64,000 nucleotides of DNA from Aquimarina brevivitae. Its GTDB lineage: Bacteria > Bacteroidota > Bacteroidia > Flavobacteriales > Flavobacteriaceae. The stretch covers positions 868,001 to 932,000 of the forward strand of contig NZ_SGXE01000001.1 in the NCBI RefSeq assembly GCF_004216895.1, read 5' to 3'. The notes beneath the pieces are model-generated. The model was not told the DNA's origin. It ran no database searches and saw only the letters and a program-made list of their open reading frames with translations. Position numbers and translations under genes: made by a program. Below are positions 1-7,411 of the stretch, one piece after another. Position 1 is the stretch's first letter. The number at the start of each line of letters is the position of its first letter.

Positions 1-405
1 GATATTTCGTTGATTTTGACTAAACGTATCTAATCGTACTGATTTGAATTCTTGTTTACTAGCAAATTCTTCTGCAAAGCTCATGAGTCGTTGACCAATT
101 CCTATACCCCAGCTTGCTGGATGTACTGCTAATCGATGAATATATAAATTGTTTTGATTTGGCGTTAACCAAGATACCGGATAGTATTCATCGTCCATCT
201 TTTCGGTAAGTACTATGATTCCTTTTATCTTTTTTTGCTCGTAATACATATACAGTTCTTCGGCTTTAATATCTTGTTCCAAGCGTTTTTTGCCTGGATA
301 TTTATCGTTCCACTGATAGATACCTAATTTGATCATCGCTTGGGCACAGGCTTGAGTTAATGTAAGTATTTCTTCCAGGTGATATGAGGCAGCTTTAAGA
401 ATCAT
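1..405 (-). CDS. GNAT family N-acetyltransferase, C-terminus cut off by the window edge
   Basis: Read on the minus strand from the ATG at 405-403, this gives 135 codons and runs off the left edge. The protein begins MILKAASYHLEEILTL. A segment near residues 88-107 (YIHRLAVHPASWGIGIGQRL) matches GNAT motif A, the acetyl-CoA pyrophosphate loop, although the usual R/QxxGxG/A is here WGIGIG. Such enzymes move an acetyl group from acetyl-CoA to an amine; the substrate cannot be told. The gene is divergent from the stress protein at 567, and about 160 bp separate the two starts. The family call is secure from the motif; the function is open. Confidence 0.85.
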   Translation of the reverse strand, partial: MILKAASYHLEEILTLTQACAQAMIKLGIYQWNDKYPGKKRLEQDIKAEELYMYYEQKKIKGIIVLTEKMDDEYYPVSWLTPNQNNLYIHRLAVHPASWGIGIGQRLMSFAEEFASKQEFKSVRLDTFSQNQRNI

Positions 406-514
406 AGTTTTAAAAAGTTTAAAAATACTAACTTTTTGTACTTCATAAAGTGATAATAAGAAGCTGTTAACAATTGTGTAGTCAATTTTTGCTTTTATTA
501 CCATTTGAAATAAA

Positions 515-543
515 TTGTAGTCAATAACAATATTGTATTTTTG
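515..543 (+). promoter_or_regulatory. Bacteroidota-type promoter of the universal stress protein gene
   Basis: TTG at 515-517 and TATTTTTG at 536-543 are 18 bases apart, matching the TTG-N17-23-TAnnTTTG pattern of Bacteroidota primary sigma promoters. The start codon lies 24 bases downstream. Confidence 0.7.
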
Positions 544-566
544 CGGACATAAACACAAATCTAAAC

Positions 567-1367
567 ATGAAGAATATATTAGTCCCATTAGGACTTTCAG
601 AGGATAATGTTTCTAGATCGAGATTGCAATACTGTATTCAATTGATAAAGGAAACAGGCGGTAAGATTTTTGTGGTTAAGGAATTTAAACAGTTACCCAG
701 AACAGGAAGTTTACCTACAGCAAACAAAACCCTAAGAGAGATCACCATTGCAGAAATTCAAAAGGAAATTGCTAAAGTTGAAGCTTATGGAGTAACGATA
801 GAGGCCTTACCGATTGAAGGGGAGCTGCTGGAGGAAATACCGGCATTTAATCTAGAAAATTCCATAGATATGTTAGTACTGGGGGCTGAATCTACAGATA
901 TTTCTAATCCTTATTTTTTAAATGAAACAGCTGGCAGTTTGGTTAAAATGACAGAAATACCAGTATTAATTGTGCCTGAAAATTATGAGTATAAGAAAAT
1001 TGATAAGGTTTTAATGGCGGTAAAATCTGGAGTGATAAAAAAGAATAACGCCTTATCACCAGTACAAGAAATTTTGAGTACATTTGGAGCAGATTTAAAA
1101 CTTTTATTGGTAAAGACAAATAGCTATTTACCCGAGTATTCTAAAATAGACGAGGAGTTAAAAGAAGTAGTTGACACCTATAAAAGCACTGAAAACGCAA
1201 CCTTATTTCAGGGGTTATTAGAACATTTAAATGAAAATAATCCTGATTTAGTGTGTGTCTTTAGAAGAAAAAGAGGTTTTTTTGAAAAGCTATGGGAAGA
1301 TAATACCGTGCTAAAAAAGGATTTCGAAAGTAGAGTCCCTCTATTAGTATTAAGAGGTTCTGATTAA
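567..1367 (+). CDS. Universal stress protein, tandem-domain UspA type
   Basis: This 266-residue protein opens MKNILVPLGLSED, the first beta-strand of the UspA fold. It is about twice the length of a single Usp domain. The first domain (about 1-138) ends in a typical last strand, TEIPVLIVPE. The second (about 145-266) is diverged but ends the same way, SRVPLLVLRGS. Members are cytoplasmic, often bind ATP, and help cells endure stress. The ATP loop is poorly conserved here, so nucleotide binding is uncertain. A clear -7 box lies 24 bp upstream, and the next feature downstream is a tRNA, so the gene is probably transcribed alone. Confidence 0.88.
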   Translation: MKNILVPLGLSEDNVSRSRLQYCIQLIKETGGKIFVVKEFKQLPRTGSLPTANKTLREITIAEIQKEIAKVEAYGVTIEALPIEGELLEEIPAFNLENSIDMLVLGAESTDISNPYFLNETAGSLVKMTEIPVLIVPENYEYKKIDKVLMAVKSGVIKKNNALSPVQEILSTFGADLKLLLVKTNSYLPEYSKIDEELKEVVDTYKSTENATLFQGLLEHLNENNPDLVCVFRRKRGFFEKLWEDNTVLKKDFESRVPLLVLRGSD

Positions 1368-1378
1368 CATAAATGGGG

Positions 1379-1428
1379 ATGTAGCTTCCTCCTTTGCTTC
1401 GCTTCGGCGGACAGGCGCTTCGCTACAT
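1379..1428. repeat. GC-rich REP-like palindromic element
   Basis: ATGTAGC at 1379-1385 pairs with GCTACAT at 1422-1428 around a GC-rich centre with several TTCGC/GGCG units, which is unusual in such AT-rich DNA. The 12 bases at 1375-1386 (GGGGATGTAGCT) are identical to the 5' end of the tRNA at 1443, so the element may be built on a tRNA end. It lies between the stress gene and the tRNA. Confidence 0.45.
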
Positions 1429-1442
1429 TTAAATTATATTTC

Positions 1443-1516
1443 GGGGATGTAGCTCAGCTGGCTAGAGTGCTTGACTGGCAGTCAAGAGGTCGTGGGTTCG
1501 AGTCCCATCTTCTCCA
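1443..1516 (+). tRNA. tRNA-Ala, anticodon GGC
   Basis: The 74-nt cloverleaf has acceptor strand GGGGATG at 1443-1449, a D arm with AGCTGGCTA, and anticodon stem CTTGA/TCAAG around loop CTGGCAG, giving anticodon GGC. The T arm contains TTCGAGT. The acceptor end CTTCTCC is followed by discriminator A at 1516. The third acceptor pair is G-U, the alanine identity element. Position 6 is a T-T mismatch in the acceptor stem. CCA is not encoded. Confidence 0.93.
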
Positions 1517-1526
1517 CAGATGAATG

Positions 1527-1560
1527 AAAGCCTGTACAGATGCGTACGGGCTTTTTGTTT
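1527..1560 (+). terminator. Rho-independent terminator of tRNA-Ala
   Basis: Stem AAAGCCTGTAC (1527-1537) pairs with GTACGGGCTTT (1544-1554), with one G-T pair and a 6-base loop, and is followed by TTGTTT. Confidence 0.75.
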
Positions 1561-1675
1561 GCGAAAAAACATAAAACAATAGTTTTTTTGTTTTGAAGCG
1601 TACAAAAAGAAGGTGAAATTTAAATCTTTAGGAGATTCATTCTCTAAATGTGGTCTATGTGACCAACGGAGTTAA

Positions 1676-1713
1676 TCCCATCTTCTCCACAGATGCGTAC
1701 GGGCTTTTTGTTT
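1676..1713 (+). repeat. Duplicate of the tRNA-Ala 3' end and its terminator right arm
   Basis: Bases 1676-1695 repeat the 3' end of the tRNA (copy at 1503-1522). The sequence then continues as the right arm of the terminator (copy at 1536-1560), with the left arm missing. It looks like a tRNA-end duplication that later suffered a small deletion between two CAGATG words. Such duplications are left by elements that integrate in tRNA genes, but no integrase gene is present nearby. Confidence 0.6.
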
Positions 1714-2020
1714 ATAATATTGCTAACCTAATAGTTTACACTTTTGGAGCAAACAAAAGTATTTAACTATTAAAACCTAAACTGTTTGTTCTATTTAAAC
1801 GACTAAATCGACTACATCAAGTTCAACATGTAGGTATACATTAAAATGTGATCTAGTATTACGTAGCGCTATTTTTTGAACTGCTTGGGATAATTTACTT
1901 CTTTTGAGGTCTTCGGTTACCGTAAAAACTTAAAAATTTTTATAGAGTACAATTAATTGAAAATGAGTTGATTGTATTATTTAATTTAAAAATTAAAGTA
2001 TAATTTTTTAAAAAAATTCA
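1714..2020. other. AT-rich intergenic stretch with a possible decayed ORF
   Basis: No intact gene is seen. On the minus strand about 44 codons from about 1926 to the TAA at 1795-1797 read as a plausible protein end (..DLKRSKLSQAVQKIAL.. to ..VELDVVDLVV), but there is no start codon. This may be a remnant or chance. Confidence 0.25.
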
Positions 2021-2095
2021 TTTTTTAAAAGGAGTTTTGAGCTTGAGGTTGTTTTTATAATAGAAGCGGATGTTAAACTTTATAAATAACAAGCT

Positions 2096-2209
2096 ATGCA
2101 AAAGGTTAGAAGATATTTGGAAGATAAAATGTTACTAGGCGGAGTGTCTATCATTTTGTATTGTATAGCTGTTACACTGGTATTGATCCAGAAATATCCG
2201 ATCGTTTAA
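2096..2209 (+). CDS. 37-residue single-span membrane peptide, copy A
   Basis: The peptide begins MQKVRRYLEDKMLLGGV. It has a basic, charged N-terminus, a hydrophobic span of about 18 residues (about 13-31), and ends IQKYPIV. The second copy at 2464 keeps the reading frame with no indels. About ten base differences separate them, giving mostly conservative hydrophobic changes (Y/F, L/M, L/I, V/M) or silent ones, while the C-terminal half is identical. That pattern supports real coding. An AT-rich leader and a rho-independent terminator flank it. The family is not recognised; small membrane peptide is all that can be said. Confidence 0.6.
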   Translation: MQKVRRYLEDKMLLGGVSIILYCIAVTLVLIQKYPIV

Positions 2210-2285
2210 ATTTAGAACAAAAAAGGGAAATTTTGTTATATAGTCTATTTTAAGGGAACTAAATAGAGTTCGTTATTAACACTTG

Positions 2286-2313
2286 AAAAAGCCTCCGTAA
2301 AGGAGGCTTTTTT
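2286..2313 (+). terminator. Rho-independent terminator of tandem unit A
   Basis: AAAAAGCCTCC (2286-2296), loop GTAAA, then GGAGGCTTTTTT (2302-2313). Confidence 0.88.
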
Positions 2314-2463
2314 ATTTGCGCATAGTTTATAATTTCAACTATAGGAATATGATTTTCAAAAGCTTGTCATTTTTTTAAAAAAAGTGAACTTTTTTAAAGG
2401 AGTTTTGAGCTTGAGGTTGTTTTTATAATAGAAGCGGATGTCAAACTTTATATATAACAAGCT

Positions 2464-2577
2464 ATGCAAAAAGTTGGAAGATTTATGAAAGATAAGATGA
2501 TACTAGGCGGAATGTTCATCATTCTGTATTGTATAGCTGTTACACTGGTATTGATCCAGAAATATCCGATCGTTTAA
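2464..2577 (+). CDS. 37-residue single-span membrane peptide, copy B
   Basis: The peptide begins MQKVGRFMKDKMILGGMF and shares its last 19 residues exactly with copy A. It has the same length, the same hydrophobic span and the same flanking leader and terminator. Net charge at the N-terminus is higher than in copy A (E to K at residue 9, but R to G at residue 5). No family is recognised. Confidence 0.6.
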   Translation: MQKVGRFMKDKMILGGMFIILYCIAVTLVLIQKYPIV

Positions 2578-2653
2578 ATTTAGAACAAAAAAGGGAAATT
2601 TTGTTATATAGTCTATTTTAAGGGAACTAAATAGAGTTCGTTATTAACACTTG

Positions 2654-2681
2654 AAAAAGCCTCCGCTAAGGAGGCTTTTTT
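2654..2681 (+). terminator. Rho-independent terminator of tandem unit B
   Basis: AAAAAGCCTCC (2654-2664), loop GCTAA, then GGAGGCTTTTTT (2670-2681). Confidence 0.88.
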
Positions 2682-2719
2682 ATGTATATACATAACTAAA
2701 TATTTATAGAAAAGTATAA

Positions 2720-2752
2720 AAAAAGCAACCCTGGGTTAACTACTCCCAGGGT
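2720..2752 (-). terminator. Rho-independent terminator, minus strand
   Basis: ACCCTGGG and CCCAGGGT (2728-2735 and 2745-2752) form a strong stem. On the minus strand it is followed by TTGCTTTTTTT. It is the likely end of transcripts coming from the TonB receptor/lipoprotein pair, about 430 nt past the last stop codon. Confidence 0.7.
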
Positions 2753-3187
2753 CTGAATTGAAACTTAATTGTATTTAACACAAACTCAACTTATACTAAT
2801 TATGAAAGCTTCAATTTTATTGTTTGTTTTCTATTATGGTATCAAATTATGCTGCGAATATAATAGCTAAACTCGAATTAAATAAACATTTTTCTTATGG
2901 TAATTAAGATTTAATAATGTCATAATATCCTCTTAATTATTTTGGATTTAACCCACTGTTTATCAGTTATTGTATAACATTTTAAAGTTTAATCGCTTCT
3001 TTTGTTATCAAATTCTCAGTCTATTTTTATACTATAGCTGTATTTTTTAAAAATTCATTAATGTCAAACATTGATTTTAACACTTTTAAAAGTTTTTTTT
3101 AGAACTTCCCTTACCCTATAGTAAGGGAAGTTTTGGACTAAATTAAATACAAACTCAACTTATTATTTTACCCCAGTCCTTAAGATT
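2753..3187. other. AT-rich intergenic stretch, with a hairpin and a short possible ORF
   Basis: There is a perfect 12-bp hairpin at 3103-3132 (AACTTCCCTTAC and its complement). The word ACAAACTCAACTTAT occurs twice (near 2780 and 3148), each time on the downstream side of a minus-strand hairpin. A 22-codon plus-strand ORF at 2802-2870 starts MKASILLFVFYY; it is too short to trust. Nothing else is recognised. Confidence 0.4.
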
Positions 3188-3727
3188 TTATTGAACAGTA
3201 GTGGTAAACTCAACCTCGATATCCGTTTCTCCTCCAAAATCAGCTCTGCTGTCTCCGGTTTTTGTGGTTGGCTCGTGTATTAAGTAAGCTCTGATAATAC
3301 CTGTTCCTGCACTTCCTGTAGTCCAGTCTGTCGAAACATTTATAGATATATCGTTGCTATCTTGTGTATCGTCAGCAGCACTTTGGAAAACAAGACCAGT
3401 TACGGTATTTTCATAAAAAACATAGTGCTCATCTGCTTCTGCGATTACCTCTGCAGTAATGTCTTCTACATCATCAGGGTTAGATTCGTCAAGGAATTCA
3501 ATAGTAAAATTATAAGTTGTATTGGCTTGTAAGGTAATAGGGTCTTGACTATCCTCTGTCCAGGTGTATTCGGTACTGGTTGTACTACCAGACTCCGTTA
3601 CGGTTAATTTTACGGTTGTAATGGTTTCTTCTTCATTGATCACTGCAGGATCATCGTCGTCTGAACATGATAGCACAGTGATGGATAAAAATAAAATGGT
3701 TAAATACTTTAATGTTACATTTTTCAT
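3188..3727 (-). CDS. Lipoprotein partner of the TonB-dependent receptor
   Basis: The 179-residue protein has a lipoprotein signal (LFLSITVLSC, Cys at about 21) followed by SDDDD, the acidic surface-export type signal of flavobacterial lipoproteins. The rest is a small beta-rich domain with an ITTVKLTV strand and a run of acidic residues. It lies 5 bp downstream of the receptor gene, so the two are surely cotranscribed. Similar lipoproteins beside TonB receptors are often labelled 'type 1 periplasmic binding fold'; I recognise the pattern but the exact role is not known. By inference it helps the receptor capture its ligand at the cell surface. Confidence 0.75.
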   Translation of the reverse strand: MKNVTLKYLTILFLSITVLSCSDDDDPAVINEEETITTVKLTVTESGSTTSTEYTWTEDSQDPITLQANTTYNFTIEFLDESNPDDVEDITAEVIAEADEHYVFYENTVTGLVFQSAADDTQDSNDISINVSTDWTTGSAGTGIIRAYLIHEPTTKTGDSRADFGGETDIEVEFTTTVQ

Positions 3728-3732
3728 AGTAA

Positions 3733-6138
3733 TTAAAATTTAAAATTGAAATTAAGTGTAAAGTTTCGTCCTATATTATCAGCAAAGAATCGTTGCCGAT
3801 TGAGGTAATCTCTATAGGAAGTATTAAAAATATTAGTGATTGTTAAGCCTAGGCTTAAGTCTTCTGTATTCCATAATGAGAATTTGTAAGTACCAGCCAG
3901 GTCAAAAAGAGTATACCCTTTTGGTGGTGTAGAAACATCCACAAAAACCGTTTGGATAGCACCATCCTCGATAAAATCATCGGTAAAATTATTATCGGGA
4001 AATCTATTTTGCTGTAAAACCGTGGTGTTTACCAATTTAAGATTCCAAAGCTCTTGATCAAAAATAAGTTCAGATCTGAAGCTTGGAGCAGGCATATTGA
4101 TAATAGGTTCATTATTCTCAATATCCTGGCCATAGATGTATGAGAATCCGGTGTTAAAACCGACATTCTCTGTTAAGTCAACTCCGTAATTAATATCAAC
4201 TCCCCATAAGATTGCATCGGTTTGCCGGTATTCCCAGCGTGGAAAATCACCACGTGTAGTTAATTCCACACTACCTGAGGGTTCTAAAAATATATAGTTG
4301 TTGATGAAATTTACATATGGCGATATGGTTATGTAATCGTTTCCTAACAATTTGTGACTTTCATTGGACAATGAAAGTTTAAGTGCATTTTCTTGTTTAG
4401 TACGTAAATCACCTATTTCAATAATTGCTGCACTATGATGTAGTCCATCACTAAATAATTCAACAGGGTTGGGGGCCCTATTGGCTAACGAGAGATTGAT
4501 CAAAAACTTATCCTGATCTTTATAGCTAAAATTTAAACCTCCAGAAATCGCAAAGCTATGAAAATCGAGTACGGGGTTGGTTAACCATTGGTCTCCCTCA
4601 TCCGCAATGATTAAGTCATTAAATTCAGTATCATATCCGCGATCCTCCCAAAAGTCCTTATCATAGAATTTTTTTGCATCGATGTTTACAAAATCATATC
4701 GTATTCCTGCGTCTAGTGTAATATTATCCTTTAAATCGTAGGTGGCAATGGCAAAAAGACCAGCTTGAACCCGTTTGTAGTCCGGTATTAATCTTTTAAT
4801 TCCAGTTTCTGGATCTGGAATGTTTTCCTGAAACGTCAATTGAAAACCTACTGTCTTTTTAAATCGCGCATTTGCATCAAATAAAAATGAACTTTCTAGT
4901 GCGTTGGTAAATAAATCAAGATCTAGGCTAGGCTTGTCCCTGTCATCACCTCTTCGAATATCAAATTCTTTTCTGTTATTGTATTGAAAGGAATACTGAG
5001 CTGTAAGCTTACCAAGATTCTTAAATCTTTTGTACCCTTTAATTTTAGCTAAGTGATGCTGGGTTTCTTGCTTTGGAGCATTGATATCATAGGTAAACGG
5101 ATTAATTATAAGTGGCACAGGACTATTAACTGCCCTGGCATAATCACCCCTATTGCCCAGATGTGATGCTCTTAAGATACCTTGAGTGGCATTAAAAAAG
5201 CTATAATATAATTCCAATCCACCGGTAAATCCAGTATAACCTAATCCTGCGGAAAAATTTTGTTCTGAAACGCCAGTATTACTTAAAATATAGTCAGGGG
5301 CCTCACTATCTCCAAATCGTTTGATACTTGTTTGAAATTTTGAACTCCACCCTTTGTTAAATCCTAGGTTAATACTTGCACTGGCACCACCACCTCTACC
5401 ATTACTACTCGCTGCGATTTGTGTTCTACCAAATACGGTGTCTTTAAGGGAGGTTAATTTGTTTTCTGCTACTACAACTCCTCCTATGGCATTCCCTCCA
5501 TATTGTAAAGCTCCTGATCCTTTTATAACCCGTATTTTATTAAAGGCATTAATATCTAGATTAGGCGCATGTTCTTCTCCCCATTCTTGATCTTCTTGTC
5601 TTACTCCATTATTCATTATAATGATACGGCTACTGTGTAGTCCTTGTATAACCGGTTTTACAATAGTATTACCTGATGATAAACTGGTTACACCAGATAT
5701 TTCTTTTAAAGCGTCACCTAGGGTTAGACTACTATATTTTTCTAGGTCTGACTTACTGAGTTGATCTTCCGTTTGACTATTTGTGTCTCTGATTTCATTA
5801 GTGGTTTCTAAAGTAACTTCCTCTAGATCGCTATAATGATGCTCTAAATATATAACCTTGTTGGTAACCTCAGATATATCGACAGTTACTACCTGAGAAT
5901 TACAATCCGGGTGCGAGATTGTAAAGGCATATGAAATAGGACAAAGTCCGGTAATTTTAAAGTTACCCTGTTTATCCGATTTTATAGTGGTATTATTAAA
6001 GGTAATTGTAGCGTTGTTTAAAGGAACACCGTCGTGAAAATCTAATATCTTTCCTGTAAATTCCTTAGAACAGTCCTGACCATAACAAATTATGCTCTGG
6101 AATAGCACTACAATTATTAGTGCTGCGTTCTTCATCAA
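3733..6138 (-). CDS. TonB-dependent outer membrane receptor, probable metal uptake
   Basis: This 801-residue protein has a signal peptide ending near ICYGQ, then a carboxypeptidase-like beta-sandwich (about 23-95, FTGKILDFHDGVPLNNATI). A plug domain follows (about 125-235), with GDALKEISGVTSLSSGNT and an IIIMNNGVRQEDQEWG stretch. The 22-strand barrel ends in aromatic FTLNFNFKF. The plug contains a His/Glu-rich patch (QEWGEEHAP), as in ZnuD-like zinc receptors. Energy would come from TonB-ExbBD encoded elsewhere. The Cys/His small protein upstream and lipoprotein downstream fit a metal-uptake operon. The metal (zinc most likely) is inferred, not shown. The tandem ATGs at 6138 and 6135 make the exact start ambiguous by one codon. 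Confidence 0.85.
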   Translation of the reverse strand: MMKNAALIIVVLFQSIICYGQDCSKEFTGKILDFHDGVPLNNATITFNNTTIKSDKQGNFKITGLCPISYAFTISHPDCNSQVVTVDISEVTNKVIYLEHHYSDLEEVTLETTNEIRDTNSQTEDQLSKSDLEKYSSLTLGDALKEISGVTSLSSGNTIVKPVIQGLHSSRIIIMNNGVRQEDQEWGEEHAPNLDINAFNKIRVIKGSGALQYGGNAIGGVVVAENKLTSLKDTVFGRTQIAASSNGRGGGASASINLGFNKGWSSKFQTSIKRFGDSEAPDYILSNTGVSEQNFSAGLGYTGFTGGLELYYSFFNATQGILRASHLGNRGDYARAVNSPVPLIINPFTYDINAPKQETQHHLAKIKGYKRFKNLGKLTAQYSFQYNNRKEFDIRRGDDRDKPSLDLDLFTNALESSFLFDANARFKKTVGFQLTFQENIPDPETGIKRLIPDYKRVQAGLFAIATYDLKDNITLDAGIRYDFVNIDAKKFYDKDFWEDRGYDTEFNDLIIADEGDQWLTNPVLDFHSFAISGGLNFSYKDQDKFLINLSLANRAPNPVELFSDGLHHSAAIIEIGDLRTKQENALKLSLSNESHKLLGNDYITISPYVNFINNYIFLEPSGSVELTTRGDFPRWEYRQTDAILWGVDINYGVDLTENVGFNTGFSYIYGQDIENNEPIINMPAPSFRSELIFDQELWNLKLVNTTVLQQNRFPDNNFTDDFIEDGAIQTVFVDVSTPPKGYTLFDLAGTYKFSLWNTEDLSLGLTITNIFNTSYRDYLNRQRFFADNIGRNFTLNFNFKF

Positions 6139-6210
6139 TAAATAAATGAGTGATTGTTTATTGCATAAACTGTTTAAAGCTTACGTCTTACTATAATGAT
6201 TGTTTAATGA

Positions 6211-6507
6211 CTAAAATAGGGCGGGGGGTGCCTTATTCGTATTTTGATTACCAGTATATTTGTTGGTAATGTGAATTGATGTAAAACCTGAAATTGGTTT
6301 TTTAAATGTAGGATTGTGTTCTGTTAGCGTGTAGTTGAGATCATTGTTTAAAAAAAGATCTTCGCTGTGCTCTGATGAATAAGAAAGTTGGCAAACAATG
6401 CAATCGGTATCATCCACCTCGTGCTGCAACACATGTAAATCGACTAATTGCATAACTGCAAATAGTACTAAACATACTGAAGCTATATATTGTTTACACC
6501 TCTTCAT
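6211..6507 (-). CDS. Small Cys/His-rich exported protein upstream of the TonB receptor
   Basis: The 98-residue protein has a basic start (MKRCKQY), one hydrophobic segment (about 8-24), then HVLQHEVDDTDCIVCQLSY, a cluster of His, Asp and a CxxC that could bind metal. The C-terminus is polar. It is 72 bp upstream of the receptor start on the same strand. Short proteins of this design often precede metal-type TonB receptors in Flavobacteriia. The function is unknown; a periplasmic metal-binding or sensing role is an inference from the CxxC/His cluster. Confidence 0.6.
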   Translation of the reverse strand: MKRCKQYIASVCLVLFAVMQLVDLHVLQHEVDDTDCIVCQLSYSSEHSEDLFLNNDLNYTLTEHNPTFKKPISGFTSIHITNKYTGNQNTNKAPPALF

Positions 6508-6563
6508 CTACGCAAAATAACAAAAAAAATATATTTCTAAGATTTAAATTTCATTATTAACTG

Positions 6564-7409
6564 TTAATTTATTGCAAATTGAAATGTGTAATCTACAGTT
6601 TGTTGCAGTTTAATTGGCAGTTCTTCAAGATCCCAAGGATGTTTTGCACCGAATACGTGATCTGTATCAGGGATAACTTTTAGTCGACCTTGCTTACTCC
6701 ATTTTTGTAAATGATAGGCTTCTTTAACGTCAACCGTGGGATCATCTGCACCGTGAATAATTAAATAGGGAATATTTAATTTTTTCACTGCATTTGCTAT
6801 ATTAAGTCCTTCTTCTTCTGCCTTAAAAGAGGAATAAAATTGATAATAATGTGGCATTTGTTGTTTAGTGCGTCCATTTTCTATATACATTACTCCTTCT
6901 TCTTTCCATTTTTCTAATGCTTCGCCTTTAGGGAACCTGGCTTTAAAATCAGATACTCCAGCCCAGGTAATAACTTTATTTATTCGCTGATCTTCGGAAG
7001 CTTTTATAGTTACGATGCCTCCTCCTCTTGAGTGTCCAATGAGTATAATTTTTGAAGGATCAATTTCTTTTCGCGCAATAAAAGATTCTGAACAGACCCA
7101 GTCTATGATGGTTTGTAGATCATTTAATTCTTTTCTGTAATTATTATGTCCAAATGCTTCTAAATCTGGAAAATCAATGGGTTGCTTAGAAGTACCCCCA
7201 TTATGAGAAAAATTAAATTTTATAAACAGCAGTTGCGCAGCAGCAAAGGTTTTAGCAACTAAGTTCCAGGCACCTCAATCTTTAAAACCTTTATATCCGT
7301 GACAAAAAACAACTACTGGTTTCTGTTGTTGGTTAGGTACATAAAATACATCAGTTAGAATAGGTTTACTATGTTTACCTGGGATAATTAGGTTTTTTTC
7401 TATGTTCAT
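6564..7409 (-). pseudogene. Alpha/beta hydrolase (dienelactone hydrolase-like) broken by an in-frame TGA
   Basis: A continuous 281-codon frame from ATG 7409-7407 to the stop at 6564 is interrupted only by TGA at 7277-7275 (codon 45). The text around it reads HGYKGFKD-stop-GAWNL; this family has Trp there (HGFKGFKDWG), so TGG became TGA. Downstream the nucleophile motif GHSRGGG, the acid region HGADDPTV and the His in DTDHVFG are intact. The frame is otherwise undamaged, so the change is recent or a base error. It starts 2 bp after the AddB-like gene ends, so they share a transcript. If translated, only a fragment from about 6890 could restart. Confidence 0.8.
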
Positions 7410-7411
7410 AT

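Larger units (their letters stand above)
2021..2318 (+). repeat. Tandem unit A: leader, 37-codon ORF and terminator
   Basis: First of two direct copies (second at 2390-2683) that start 368 bp apart. The leader before the ORF and the whole 3' part, including the terminator, are almost identical between copies. Differences cluster in the first half of the ORF. Each copy is preceded by a short A-run/T-run hairpin, with a different loop-closing pair in the two copies. Confidence 0.85.
2390..2683 (+). repeat. Tandem unit B: leader, 37-codon ORF and terminator
   Basis: Second copy of the unit at 2021-2318. The stretch from the middle of the ORF through the terminator is identical to copy A except in the terminator loop. 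Confidence 0.85.

Noticed and set aside
5354..5590. 78-codon plus-strand ORF in the TonB receptor
   Set aside because: Antisense shadow with a Leu/Pro-rich composition and no support.
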